From CAYUVA01 sp964448115 [NCBI: uncultured bacterium] (lineage in GTDB: Bacteria; CAYUVA01): a stretch of DNA of 64,000 nucleotides. The notes beneath the pieces were generated by a model. That model did no database searches, was not told the origin of the DNA, and saw nothing but the letters and a program-made list of their open reading frames with translations. Position 1 is the first letter of the stretch, and every line of letters begins with the position of its first letter. Of this stretch, positions 1-9,480 are shown in pieces. The stretch spans positions 7,226 through 71,225 of the forward strand of contig CAYUVA010000020.1 of the NCBI GenBank assembly GCA_964448115.1, in the 5' to 3' direction. The translations under genes were made by a program, and so were the position numbers.

Positions 1-494
1 GTAAAGAATGGGAAATACCTATCCTTAAAGGCTTTGGGCATTTTATACTTTACGATTTTTCTAGCCGGTAATCTCATTGAATCATCTATCAACAGGTAAA
101 TTTTCCATTCACAATTTGGCTCATCAAGCTCGCCCCATTCTTCCATCCCCGGGTAAAAGCCGACCAGAAAACTCTCCTTTTCCTTGAATTTCTCTTCGGC
201 TACTGCTCTGCGAGCCTTCATTTGTTCAACTTCCAGCTTATAATAACCAGCCTCCTCCACGAGCAAAGCCCCTGTGTATTCCCAGCTCTCATACACGATA
301 TCCATCCTTAGTTCATAGATCCCATAGATCATGCTCGCTGAACGACGATACTTTTGGATAGCTTCCCTCAGTGTCATCGGTTGCCTCAAAGCTGCACCAG
401 GCTCGGAATATTGAATGAAATGGTTTGATGCGCATGACATTACTAGGCAGAATACTCCCGTGATAATAAGCATTATATGTATTCTTTCTCTCAT
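1..494 (-). CDS. putative outer-membrane lipoprotein (3' end outside window)
   Basis: Reading leftwards from an ATG at 494, the frame stays open to the window edge (about 164 codons), so only the N-terminal part is present. The first 20 residues are a hydrophobic signal ending in V-M-S-C, a plausible lipobox with the lipidated Cys near residue 21. The rest is a charged soluble domain with no motif I recognise. The start overlaps the stop of the LolA-like gene as ATGA and has a perfect AAGGAGAT ribosome site five bases upstream, so the two are translationally coupled. Coupling to a LolA-like protein and an MMPL exporter suggests a role in lipid or lipoprotein delivery to the outer membrane; that is inference from context. 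Confidence 0.7.
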   Translation of the reverse strand, partial: MRERIHIMLIITGVFCLVMSCASNHFIQYSEPGAALRQPMTLREAIQKYRRSASMIYGIYELRMDIVYESWEYTGALLVEEAGYYKLEVEQMKARRAVAEEKFKEKESFLVGFYPGMEEWGELDEPNCEWKIYLLIDDSMRLPARKIVKYKMPKAFKDRYFPFF

Positions 495-1216
495 CTTATC
501 TCCTTGGGGTTGATCCTCTCACCATTGAAATCGTAAATGGTTGCGTTGTCTGGTGGTTTGAACTTAAACATATCCTGCTTAGCATTTTTCATATCATAAG
601 TTTCCATGTTATCAATATAAATTGTGGTCTTCGCTTCCATCGCATCTTCGATGACAAAGCCCTCAAGGCGAATATGGGGAATATTGAAATTTAGTTGCAA
701 TGCACTCAGGTTAGGATACCTGGTTTTAGGCTCAAGGATAATCCTGAACAGGGTTTGGTTATTATCGTATCTGCTCTCTTTTATATCAAATTTCCCGGTT
801 ACCTGCTCATAGCCCTGGGACAAGGCTGTTATTAGGTCAGGAAAGTGTGAGTCCTGCACTGGTTCGGTGAAGACTTGCCTGTCCTTTGGGATGTACATCC
901 ATATCCGCTTTCCATCGCAGATTACAAGCTGCTTCTTAGGCTCGGTGTACTCCCATCGCAACAGTAGTGGAGCGCTGATATACAACTTACCCTTACTTAT
1001 CTCCACCTCGCCGATCATCGGATTTATTGATTCCTGCCTGAAGTTGCTCTTATGACTGCCTAGCTGCCTTAGGTAGCCAAGACACTTCCTTATTATCTCC
1101 TCATCGTTCTTTGGATTAGCCATGGGTGTATATGTTTCAGATAGGGCGTGTAATGGAACCAGTGGCAACAAATTTGCAATAGTAACTATGAAGATATGTA
1201 AAAGTAATTTACTCAT
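491..1216 (-). CDS. LolA-like periplasmic outer-membrane lipoprotein carrier
   Basis: A 241-residue protein with a signal peptide at about residues 1-25. It has the LolA-family core at about 59-120: F-R-Q, then G-K-L-Y-I-S, L-R-W-E-Y and the I-W-M-Y-I-P-K-D-R-Q-V strand. LolA shuttles lipoproteins (or, in some exporter-linked versions, other lipids) across the periplasm to the outer membrane. It follows an MMPL exporter by about 100 bases and is coupled by an ATGA overlap to a downstream lipoprotein gene, giving an exporter, carrier and acceptor-like order. No clear ribosome site precedes the ATG. It could be a LolA paralogue dedicated to the adjacent exporter rather than the general carrier. 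Confidence 0.82.
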   Translation of the reverse strand: MSKLLLHIFIVTIANLLPLVPLHALSETYTPMANPKNDEEIIRKCLGYLRQLGSHKSNFRQESINPMIGEVEISKGKLYISAPLLLRWEYTEPKKQLVICDGKRIWMYIPKDRQVFTEPVQDSHFPDLITALSQGYEQVTGKFDIKESRYDNNQTLFRIILEPKTRYPNLSALQLNFNIPHIRLEGFVIEDAMEAKTTIYIDNMETYDMKNAKQDMFKFKPPDNATIYDFNGERINPKEIR

Positions 1217-1320
1217 TTTCAGTTTTTTCAGTTTCAGAAGCTAACACGAGATCAGTTTATAGTCAATTTTTTTACCGGAGCGCCTGCTATATAAGCTGCC
1301 AGGCAAAGCGATGGACACCC

Positions 1321-3615
1321 TTAAGAAAGCACATTGATATCTTTGATCTTCTTTTTTCCAAAAGGCTTGACTAGAAGCAGGATCGCTGGAAGCAGCACCA
1401 TAGAGGCGATCAACCCGAAGAGCAGAGTCATCCCGGTGAGTAATCCGAAGTAAATGGTTGGTCTGAATGATGCAAAGATGAGCACGCAGAATCCCAGGAC
1501 CAAGATGGTTGATGTAAAGAAAATAGCCCTACCGACCGATGAGCTTGTTCGAGGGATGGATGCCTTATAGTCCTTGTTCACCACCAACTCGCGATTGTAT
1601 CTCACCATGTAATGTATTGTATTATCGACCGTAATTCCGATTGCCACGGCTGCGATCATTACGGTTGCTACATCGAGTGGCACATGAGTCAGCCCCATAA
1701 TGGCTAGTGTCATTGCAATGGGAAGCACATTGGGAATCATTGCTATAGCGCCTAGCTTAATGGATCTGAATAGCACGGAAAGCAAGATGAAGATGATACC
1801 GAATGCTATAAGAAAGGAGCGAATTTGGCTTTGGATTATCATCTGATCGAGCTGCACGAACATCTTTGAGGTACCGGTCAACTGGGCGGACCTGTATTCT
1901 TTGAAGTTTTCATCGATATATTGCTGAATCTTATGGATGTTTTCGGTTGCCATCTTGGAGCCGATCGTCTTTGCCCATGCGGTAATTCTGACCGTCGAGT
2001 AATCAGAGCTGATGTACCTGAATAGCTCCTCTCCACCGGAAAGCTCATACAAGAAAAGGTACTGTGCGACCTCGCTCCTGGTGTCCGGTATGCGATAGTG
2101 CCGGGGATCGTCTGCATGAAGGCTTTGGTTGATCAGCTTCAGGTAATCGAGTATAGAATAAACCTTACTGGTATTGGAGAAGGTATATATATACTCAGTT
2201 AAGCCCTCCACTTTTCGCAAAAATTCAGGATCTTTGGCGAAATCAGGCTCATCTTCGATGATAATCTCCAGGTTGACTACTCCGCTAATGTTTTCTTCCA
2301 AGAAGTTATATGCATTCCTTATGGGATGCCCTTTTTTAAAAAATTCGAGCACGAATGTATGAGCCTGCAGCCTTGAGATCCCGAATCCTGCAACTATAGC
2401 CAATAATATCGATATTACGACGATCTTTCTGGGATTTCGTTTACAAAAATTGCCAGAGGCTGTTAAAATCCTGGTCAGTAGTCCCCTATCTACTCTTTTT
2501 ATAAATCCAGTTTCCGGTGCTTTTAAGAGATAAAGAAATATCGGCAACAACACTATAGTGAAAATAAATGCCATCATAACCCCAAAGGCTGCCAGCAATC
2601 CCATGGTCCTGATCGGCACGATATGACTGCTGATAAAAGAGCTGAAACCTATACCAGTAGTCAGGCTTGTAAAGAGACAGGGCAAGAACATCGCCTTTAT
2701 TGACAGTATAATGGCATCATACTTTTTTGCCCCGCCAGCAAGCTCCTCAAAATAATGGGTGATTATATGTACCGAGTCGGCAATGCCGATGACCACCATG
2801 ATAGCCGGCAGGATGCTTATGACGATGTTAAATGGTAGATCTAAAATTGCAAACAATCCCATTGTGTAAACATTTGCAAGTAAAATGACGGTGAAGGGAA
2901 GTACCACAGTAGTGATGCGCCTATAAACAAAAATGAGAATTAAAAAAACTACAAAAAACTGTAGTGGAAGGAATATCAAGGTATCCTTAGTGGATGAACG
3001 ATCAAAGAGAACATCCAGGGCAATACCTCCGCCCAGATGCAGCTTATATTTATGACTATGCTCCTGGATCACCTCCCAGGCTGCATCATATAACACCTTC
3101 ATCTGATCGACATTCAGCTTAGGGACTCGAAGGACTATCATGGTTGTCTTGCCATCCTGGGATATGAGGTTGCCCACATATAGTTGCCTTGATAAGGCTA
3201 TCTGACGGATCTTCGATAGCTCTGATGCTTCAGTAGGTATATCAGCTATTAAAGGCTCTATGCTAATTCCCTCAGCGGTTCCAATAATATTTTCCACATT
3301 GGTCAGGCTGATAACCTCCAGGACATGGGGAAGTTTTTCTAATTCCTTGGTCAGCTTCTGAATGAAACTTAACGCCTGAAAAGTAAAGATATTCTCTGCT
3401 TTGAAGGCGACTACAAGCGTCTGGTCCCCCTCGAATTCATCAAGAAACCTCTTATACAATAGAAGCTGCGGGTCATCTGGCTCAAACCATACCTCCAAGG
3501 TATTATCGACCCTTATATTGGTGATAAGATAGATCAATGGAAGCGAGGTAATAAATATGAAAGCAAGCAAAACATAGCGATGTCTTAGTAACCAATGACT
3601 AAACCTGTCTAACAT
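1321..3615 (-). CDS. MMPL/RND-superfamily exporter
   Basis: About 764 residues with the RND/MMPL plan: TM1 near residues 14-34, a large periplasmic loop, a five-helix bundle, then the same pattern again (second half starting near residue 395). The last bundle contains the G-I-T-V-D-N-T-I-H-Y stretch typical of the family. I chose the ATG at 3615 because it has an AAGGA site five to six bases upstream; a TTG at 3663 would add 16 residues without such a site. MMPL proteins use proton motive force to export lipids or other hydrophobic compounds from the inner membrane. The neighbouring LolA-like carrier and lipoprotein on the same strand suggest cargo bound for the outer membrane. The substrate cannot be read from sequence. 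Confidence 0.85.
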   Translation of the reverse strand: MLDRFSHWLLRHRYVLLAFIFITSLPLIYLITNIRVDNTLEVWFEPDDPQLLLYKRFLDEFEGDQTLVVAFKAENIFTFQALSFIQKLTKELEKLPHVLEVISLTNVENIIGTAEGISIEPLIADIPTEASELSKIRQIALSRQLYVGNLISQDGKTTMIVLRVPKLNVDQMKVLYDAAWEVIQEHSHKYKLHLGGGIALDVLFDRSSTKDTLIFLPLQFFVVFLILIFVYRRITTVVLPFTVILLANVYTMGLFAILDLPFNIVISILPAIMVVIGIADSVHIITHYFEELAGGAKKYDAIILSIKAMFLPCLFTSLTTGIGFSSFISSHIVPIRTMGLLAAFGVMMAFIFTIVLLPIFLYLLKAPETGFIKRVDRGLLTRILTASGNFCKRNPRKIVVISILLAIVAGFGISRLQAHTFVLEFFKKGHPIRNAYNFLEENISGVVNLEIIIEDEPDFAKDPEFLRKVEGLTEYIYTFSNTSKVYSILDYLKLINQSLHADDPRHYRIPDTRSEVAQYLFLYELSGGEELFRYISSDYSTVRITAWAKTIGSKMATENIHKIQQYIDENFKEYRSAQLTGTSKMFVQLDQMIIQSQIRSFLIAFGIIFILLSVLFRSIKLGAIAMIPNVLPIAMTLAIMGLTHVPLDVATVMIAAVAIGITVDNTIHYMVRYNRELVVNKDYKASIPRTSSSVGRAIFFTSTILVLGFCVLIFASFRPTIYFGLLTGMTLLFGLIASMVLLPAILLLVKPFGKKKIKDINVLS

Positions 3616-3878
3616 CGCTTTCCTTGTGCCCTTAACAAAAGATCTTGACGCTGCATTCTGCAATCACACATATTGTTCCTCTGCATCGGTGAATTATCAC
3701 AAGCAATCATTCTAACTCTACCTGATATTAAAGACAAGTTAAAATGAAAATTGTGCTTGTAATTCTCGAGCATATTGCCTACAATGAAAGCTAACATAAC
3801 AGGCAGGCTGTCGTAATGATGGTCGGCACTATTGAAGCGAGACATTGTTCAAACGCCAAGACTAAAGGGGGAACAAAA

Positions 3879-4574
3879 ATGGTTAAGCTTTTCGGAGACG
3901 ATAAATCAGATCCGACAAAGGACAAGGATAAGGACAAGGATAAAGATAGGAAAAAGGAACAAAGACCGATCCCGAAACCAGAGGTTGGCAGCCGCTATTC
4001 ACCAGAACCTAAACCCTATAAGCCCACCAGTGAACCTTATCCAAAGCCTGAAAAACATGGCTTTATCAAGGAAGATGATAAGGCTATAAAGGACATGCAG
4101 CAAACATCAAAGATGAGATCAGGAACCGTCATCGGCAAGGGAGTGATCATCAAAGGAGAGATTGCTGGCAGCGAGGATATTGAGGTCCTAGGAAGGATTG
4201 AGGGGAGCATCTCCTTTAAAAATAACCTCACCGTCGGCGAGGGCGGAACCGTCAAAGCGGATATCTCAGCTAACGAGGTGATCATATCTGGAAATGTGGT
4301 CGGCAATGTAACTGCATCAACCCGATTCGAGCTTACCGCTACCGGGCGCATGGAAGGGGATATACGCTCTCCTAAGGTCGCCATCGCAAACGGCGCATTA
4401 TTTCATGGTAAGATCGATATGAGAAAGCCTGGTGAACCGCTCCCGCCCGACCTGCAGGCAAAGGAAGACTCGAAAGGTGTTAGCGCACAAGAGCCTTCGC
4501 AATCCAGCAAACCTCAAGCCGATAAGCCAGGAGATCTTAAGAAACCAACCGAGACAGAAAAACCGAAAAATTGA
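3879..4574 (+). CDS. bactofilin family cytoskeletal protein
   Basis: A 231-residue protein. The N-terminal 75 residues are charged and disordered, with a Lys-Asp repeat (KDKDKDKD) followed by Pro/Lys-rich sequence. A bactofilin (DUF583) beta-helix domain lies at about residues 80-180, with the repeating pattern G-x-I-x-G-x-I, including V-L-G-R-I-E-G-S-I and V-V-G-N-V-T. The tail is again Pro/Lys/Ser-rich. Bactofilins polymerise at the membrane and localise cell-wall or envelope machinery. The ATG at 3879 was chosen because AGGGGG precedes it by about six bases. The gene is divergent from the MMPL exporter and followed by IolB, with which it shares no obvious function. Confidence 0.88.
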   Translation: MVKLFGDDKSDPTKDKDKDKDKDRKKEQRPIPKPEVGSRYSPEPKPYKPTSEPYPKPEKHGFIKEDDKAIKDMQQTSKMRSGTVIGKGVIIKGEIAGSEDIEVLGRIEGSISFKNNLTVGEGGTVKADISANEVIISGNVVGNVTASTRFELTATGRMEGDIRSPKVAIANGALFHGKIDMRKPGEPLPPDLQAKEDSKGVSAQEPSQSSKPQADKPGDLKKPTETEKPKN

Positions 4575-4654
4575 CCAAAGACCAAAGGTCGTTATTCAAG
4601 GCACTCTGGGGGAAAAAATAGATCATCCCTCATGGTTAATGCCTTGCAGATCAG

Positions 4655-5536
4655 ATGAACCGAATTTATCAACACCGGGGTTGGCACTATATTTTCAGGG
4701 GTAACAATCAGACTGTAGGCTTGCACAGGATCGCTTCCCCCGGCGAGAATATACTAGAGTTTATTGGATTGGATTACCTCGTTTTAGAGCCTGAGCAAAC
4801 TTACTGTGAGGAGCCAAAGGGACAGGAGGTCGCTATCGTAGTGCTCTCCGGGGACGGTAGCTTCGAGAGCAAAGATATAGTGGCTGACTTCAAGGGAAGA
4901 ATAAGCGTCTTCGATGGCAAGGCGGACACCCTTTATACATGCTCTCCATTCAAGGTAAAAGCAAAAACTACCCTTCGTTTAGCCATTGCTAGGGCTTTAA
5001 TACCCCCTGGCAGCCATGCGCCCGCGGACTTCATCTCAAAAGAGAGAGTCTCCAGGGAATACCGCGGCATTGATGGCTTCAATCGCAGGCATGTGGACGA
5101 TATTATAAAGCCCACCTATCCAAATATAAGAATGATTCTCGGAGAGACCTTCAATCACCCGGCAAACTGGTCATCATATCCACCCCATAAACATGATGAA
5201 GATATCGTATCTGATGGAAAGGTAATTGAACAGAAACTGGAAGAGATCTACTTCTATCAGTTCGACCCACCAGGCGGTTTCGGCTTACAGGCTGTTTATT
5301 CCAGACATGATCAGGATGCTTTTGAGAAAAGGGATTGCTACCTCGTTGCGCAAAATGATGCTGTGATTTTGCCCTATGGATATCACCCTGTATCTGTTCC
5401 TCCTGGAATAAAAGGATATTACCTGTGGATACTAGCCTCAGACAAGATAGGCAGCGAACGCCCCCCTAAGCTCACCCCCAACGATGATCCAGCATATAAT
5501 GGCTTGTGCCTGAGAAGGAAAGACGAGGATCGGTAG
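4655..5536 (+). CDS. iolB: 5-deoxy-glucuronate isomerase (IolB/KduI family)
   Basis: A 293-residue, two-cupin protein of the IolB/KduI family. The metal-binding signature is visible in the C-terminal half: P-P-H-K-H-D near residue 175, a Glu in L-E-E-I-Y-F-Y-Q and the last His in Y-G-Y-H-P-V. IolB converts 5-deoxy-D-glucuronate to 5-dehydro-2-deoxy-D-gluconate in myo-inositol catabolism. No other certain iol gene lies nearby; pathway partners are absent from both flanks. It sits between a bactofilin and a DUF2723 membrane protein, so it is an orphan here. A role on another uronate-like sugar is possible. No strong ribosome site precedes the ATG. Confidence 0.85.
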   Translation: MNRIYQHRGWHYIFRGNNQTVGLHRIASPGENILEFIGLDYLVLEPEQTYCEEPKGQEVAIVVLSGDGSFESKDIVADFKGRISVFDGKADTLYTCSPFKVKAKTTLRLAIARALIPPGSHAPADFISKERVSREYRGIDGFNRRHVDDIIKPTYPNIRMILGETFNHPANWSSYPPHKHDEDIVSDGKVIEQKLEEIYFYQFDPPGGFGLQAVYSRHDQDAFEKRDCYLVAQNDAVILPYGYHPVSVPPGIKGYYLWILASDKIGSERPPKLTPNDDPAYNGLCLRRKDEDR

Positions 5537-5572
5537 AGAACCTCGGATATAATACAAACAGCAGGCAATAAG

Positions 5573-7486
5573 ATGAAACCATCCATTGGCATGCAGATCG
5601 CATGGTGCCTTTTTCTGCTGGCTCATCTTTGTCTTTATCTTTGTGCAATGGCGCCGGGGATAGTTGCCGAAGGGGATTCCGGCGAGTTAGTTACCGCCAT
5701 CCATACATTAGGCATACCTCATCCACCTGGGTACAGCACTTATATCCAGCTCGGTTTAGCTGGAACGCTTTTGGTTGCTAATCCTAATCCACTCTCAGCC
5801 ATCCTCGGAGTCGCTACTATCTCGATCCTTTATTTCATTACCAGAAGCCTAATCAAAAGCCGTTATATCGCCCTTTTCACCGCATCTTTATTCGGAATAA
5901 GCCCCCGCTTTATTACTCAGTGTTGCTTATGCGAGGTTTACACCGCTTTATTGCTTGTATTCGCAGCCATGTTATGGATAGTGCTACTACAGGTTCAAAG
6001 ATTTACAACAAAAAGGCTGTATTTGTTTGCATTGTTCTGGGGCTTGGGTATTGGGATCCACCCTACCATCCCGGTGGTCGGTATTTTGCTATTTGGATTT
6101 ATGCACCTAGCAGCCGACGAGAGAACTACCAGGCTTAAGATTCTGACCATATCTATTTTATTCTTGATGCTAGGGATTTCAGTCGATCTTTACCTGCCAA
6201 TCAGGTCGCAGCAGTTGCCTTTGCTCAACCTCTATCAACCTGCCGATTTTTCGGGCTTCTTTAAGCTGATAACCTTGCAAGGCTCTGCCGGTGTCAATCC
6301 TGGTATCTCCTCTCACCTTCCTGCCCAGGTGGCATCTGTAGGGGCGGACCTGGTTGACCAATTCACTATACCCTTTTTCCTGATCGGTATTATCGGTATC
6401 TGGCACCTGGTTGGTTATCAGCCAAGAGTGAAGGTTGTTTTGCTACTTGGTCTATGGCTGATTTTAAGCCTTGGTTTCATCATTTTGACAAACTTTTCTC
6501 CTGGATCTAACCAGGAATATCAATATCGAGTCTTCTTCCTGCCATCATATTTTGTTTTTTCGATTTTTATTGCCATTGGACTTAAGGGGTTGTGGGGAAT
6601 GATGCATAAACTAGCCAAAGAGAAGAAGGAAGGCGGAAGCAAATTGCATCATGGAGCCTCGGTTGCCATCCTATCGATTCTTTTCATGTTGCTTGTATTC
6701 CTGGCAGTCCAGCGTTATCCCAGTCTTGACAAGAGCAATAACTACATAAGCTACGATTACGGTAAGAACATTCTGCACAATCTCCCCAACAACTCGATCA
6801 TATTTACAAGCGGCGACAATAGTTCCTTTCCCTTGATTTATCACCAGTTTGTTGAAAGGCGAGGTCAAAGCAGGGCTACCATTTTTCGAGGTTTCTTAGC
6901 TAAGCCCTGGTATTGCAAAGAGCTGGCTCGCCTGTATCCTTTCTTGGATATCGACCATAAGGGGGATGATATGGTCTCCTTAGTACAAAAGAACATTGCC
7001 CGCTTGAGATGTTATACAGACTCAACGCACCAGCCAGTCAGATTGGCTGAGAAATTCAGGCTGGTGCCTAACGGGTTTCTATACATGATATTCCCTAAAT
7101 ATGAGAAGGACATGGTACCGAAGATTCATCAGCTTCCTTATCTGCGCGGGATCTTGGATGGCAGCATCCCCTTGGATAATCGCGAACAGACAATGGTGGC
7201 AACTTATGCTGAAGGAAGGCTTTATTACGGCGGTTATCTGCTTAATCGAGGTCGATTGAAAGAGGCAATCGAAGCTTTCCTAGATGGTCTTCGTTTTCCA
7301 GTCTATACAATTGAGCTGAATTATCACATCAATCGGCAGCTTCGATGCAGCCTTGCCTGGGCGCTGTATTTAGGGGGGAATGAGCTAGAAGCCCGAAAGC
7401 TGCTCGTATCGGTTCTTTCCGAGGCGCCGAGGCATACACTGGCGCGGGAATTGCTAAATAAAATCGAGGTGAATAATCAGCTATAA
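5573..7486 (+). CDS. DUF2723 family membrane protein (predicted glycosyltransferase C fold)
   Basis: A 637-residue membrane protein. TM1 is at about residues 8-28. The DUF2723 signature follows at 31-60: E-G-D-S-G-E-L then G-I-P-H-P-P-G-Y. About ten more membrane segments run to about residue 390, then a soluble domain with helical, TPR-like repeats near residues 540-637. DUF2723 proteins resemble protein O-mannosyltransferases, with the acidic residue after TM1 expected to be catalytic and a polyprenyl-phosphate sugar as likely donor. The start has an AGG site about nine bases upstream. A paralogue with the same order lies at 22436-24499. The 3' end overlaps the convergent radical-SAM gene by six bases. 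Confidence 0.8.
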   Translation: MKPSIGMQIAWCLFLLAHLCLYLCAMAPGIVAEGDSGELVTAIHTLGIPHPPGYSTYIQLGLAGTLLVANPNPLSAILGVATISILYFITRSLIKSRYIALFTASLFGISPRFITQCCLCEVYTALLLVFAAMLWIVLLQVQRFTTKRLYLFALFWGLGIGIHPTIPVVGILLFGFMHLAADERTTRLKILTISILFLMLGISVDLYLPIRSQQLPLLNLYQPADFSGFFKLITLQGSAGVNPGISSHLPAQVASVGADLVDQFTIPFFLIGIIGIWHLVGYQPRVKVVLLLGLWLILSLGFIILTNFSPGSNQEYQYRVFFLPSYFVFSIFIAIGLKGLWGMMHKLAKEKKEGGSKLHHGASVAILSILFMLLVFLAVQRYPSLDKSNNYISYDYGKNILHNLPNNSIIFTSGDNSSFPLIYHQFVERRGQSRATIFRGFLAKPWYCKELARLYPFLDIDHKGDDMVSLVQKNIARLRCYTDSTHQPVRLAEKFRLVPNGFLYMIFPKYEKDMVPKIHQLPYLRGILDGSIPLDNREQTMVATYAEGRLYYGGYLLNRGRLKEAIEAFLDGLRFPVYTIELNYHINRQLRCSLAWALYLGGNELEARKLLVSVLSEAPRHTLARELLNKIEVNNQL

Positions 7487-9253
7487 TCTGAATTTCCGAT
7501 AAAGCCTTTTTTTCGTGTCCATGTTCTCAATAACCATACATGCAGGACATGTTTTACAAATGCCTGGAATAATTTTGCGGGTAAATTGTTGTCTTATGCT
7601 AGTCAATTCCTCGCCGAGCCAGGTCTCCATCAAGGTTTTATCTTTTATATTTGAAAGATAATCGGTTGATGTGATGATATGGCAAGGAGCAGCGGTTCCA
7701 TCCGCATTAATAATAAAACATAAGAAGGCAAAAAAACAAAATAGATCTTCTTTTTTGAAAAAAGTCTCAATAAAATTCTTCTCATTAAATATATCTTTGC
7801 TGAGTAAAATCGGATTGCTAATAATATAGTTTAAATTATGTGATATTTTATATTTGTCTAACATCTTTCTTACCTTCTTCGCAAGTTTTATCCAATGGTT
7901 TAACTCATCTTTATCTAGCAATAAATTAATATTAGAAATATCAGAACACGGGATAAATTTTATGTCAACAAATCCATATTGCTTGGCAAAATCGACCAAT
8001 TCAATCATATCCATCCAGTTAAAGCTCGTTAAAACATAATCCATAAATAACTGCGGATATTTGCTGTTGTTTGCTTTTTTCAGGTTGTTAAGCGTTTTCA
8101 TGTTTGTGATGATCTTCTCCAAGCATCCCTCTTGCCCACGCAGTTTATCATGCTTTTGGGGCAATGGATCATCAATGCTGAAGTAGAGCATATCCCATGC
8201 GCTTTTCACCAGCAACTCGCTAATATTCTTGGTTAAAAGGGTTCCGTTGGTAGTTAGGCTCCCTTTAAGCCCCAGTTTTTTTACTTCTTTGATGATCGGT
8301 AATGTAACATTCGGAACACAGAGGGGTTCACCGCCGCCGGATATATGAATATAGCGGGTGCCAATATTTGCTGCATCTCTCACTATCTCAAGCCATTTAT
8401 CAAGGGGTAGTTCAAAATCTGGTTTCTCAACTGTATGATTGCAAAAAACACACTTCAGATTGCAAATCATCGTAGGTTTGAGAGTTATCTCGTGGGGAGG
8501 AAACGGAAAGCCCCGGCTAAGTTGATTAATAGCCACTTTTTGAAATGAGATCTCATACAAATCATAAAAGGATGGAGGAATGTTAAGTATTTTTTTTATA
8601 ATTCCCCATATCGATTCTTTTATTTTTTCTAATAAATTCCTAATAAATATTTCCATTTTATCTTTTTTGTTCTTTAAGAACACATTTATTTTATTATAAA
8701 GGAGTTTTGTTTTATAATAAATGTAATTTCTAATATTGTAATATCTGTTTTTAATTGTGATCATGATGTTTTGATATGTAATTTCAATACATATCAAAAT
8801 ATTTTTCAACGGATTAAAAACAATCTTTATAAAAATATTGACAGAATGATCAATGAGGGCATTTAATTTACATATTACCTTGTTAATAAAATATTGAATT
8901 AGACCTTGAAAAAAATCAGAATATGAACCATCTTTCATCAATTGATATCTTCTATTTCCTTTAAGAACAAGGCTTAATAATATCCATAATGGTCCATAAT
9001 ACATTATAAATATCCTGTTAAATGTAATTTTTCTCAACGATAGAACAGTACTTAGCATTTGTATAAGGTTATTCCTAGAATTGCTAAATAAATAGTATAT
9101 ATGGTTTGAATAATTATCAATATTCAATTTATTTTGTAACTTGGATTTTAAAAGAACATGCAGTTCCCCCGCTGCTGATAGTTTCTCAAATGCATCCTTG
9201 AAAAGTGGTTGATCCGAAATATCGCTGCATAGAAACAGGTCTTTCTTCAACAC
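7481..9253 (-). CDS. radical SAM protein with long AT-rich N-terminal region
   Basis: A 590-residue protein starting at GTG 9253, with GGAG eight bases upstream. The radical-SAM cluster motif is C-N-L-K-C-V-F-C (Cys at about 264, 268 and 271), followed by S-G-G-G-E-P-L near 306. A SPASM/twitch-like tail with several Cys ends in C-K-T-C-P-A-C. These enzymes cleave S-adenosylmethionine to start radical chemistry; the extra Cys suggest an auxiliary Fe-S cluster. Residues 1-115 hint at a glycosyltransferase-like fold, but I cannot confirm it. Residues about 120-230 are extremely Ile/Lys/Asn/Tyr-rich, matching a very AT-rich DNA stretch (about 8560-9150). The composition differs sharply from its neighbours, which suggests transfer or fusion. 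The substrate is unknown. Confidence 0.82.
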   Translation of the reverse strand: MLKKDLFLCSDISDQPLFKDAFEKLSAAGELHVLLKSKLQNKLNIDNYSNHIYYLFSNSRNNLIQMLSTVLSLRKITFNRIFIMYYGPLWILLSLVLKGNRRYQLMKDGSYSDFFQGLIQYFINKVICKLNALIDHSVNIFIKIVFNPLKNILICIEITYQNIMITIKNRYYNIRNYIYYKTKLLYNKINVFLKNKKDKMEIFIRNLLEKIKESIWGIIKKILNIPPSFYDLYEISFQKVAINQLSRGFPFPPHEITLKPTMICNLKCVFCNHTVEKPDFELPLDKWLEIVRDAANIGTRYIHISGGGEPLCVPNVTLPIIKEVKKLGLKGSLTTNGTLLTKNISELLVKSAWDMLYFSIDDPLPQKHDKLRGQEGCLEKIITNMKTLNNLKKANNSKYPQLFMDYVLTSFNWMDMIELVDFAKQYGFVDIKFIPCSDISNINLLLDKDELNHWIKLAKKVRKMLDKYKISHNLNYIISNPILLSKDIFNEKNFIETFFKKEDLFCFFAFLCFIINADGTAAPCHIITSTDYLSNIKDKTLMETWLGEELTSIRQQFTRKIIPGICKTCPACMVIENMDTKKRLYRKFRL

Positions 9254-9480
9254 TTATCAACTCCGTATTTCATGATCATCAACCCTTTTAAGACTAGTCA
9301 ATTATCAGTCTTTTGTAAAGCAGTGGCAGCATCTTGGAAGGCAGTTCTTACAAGGAATGATTCCGCAGCCTTCTATGGGATGTCAAAGCTCATTGGTGCT
9401 GGTAAACTTGCAACAAAAGGACCTATCATCTACATAGCTTCTTCTTTACAATTATTTGTTGGCATAACTTATAAAATGAG

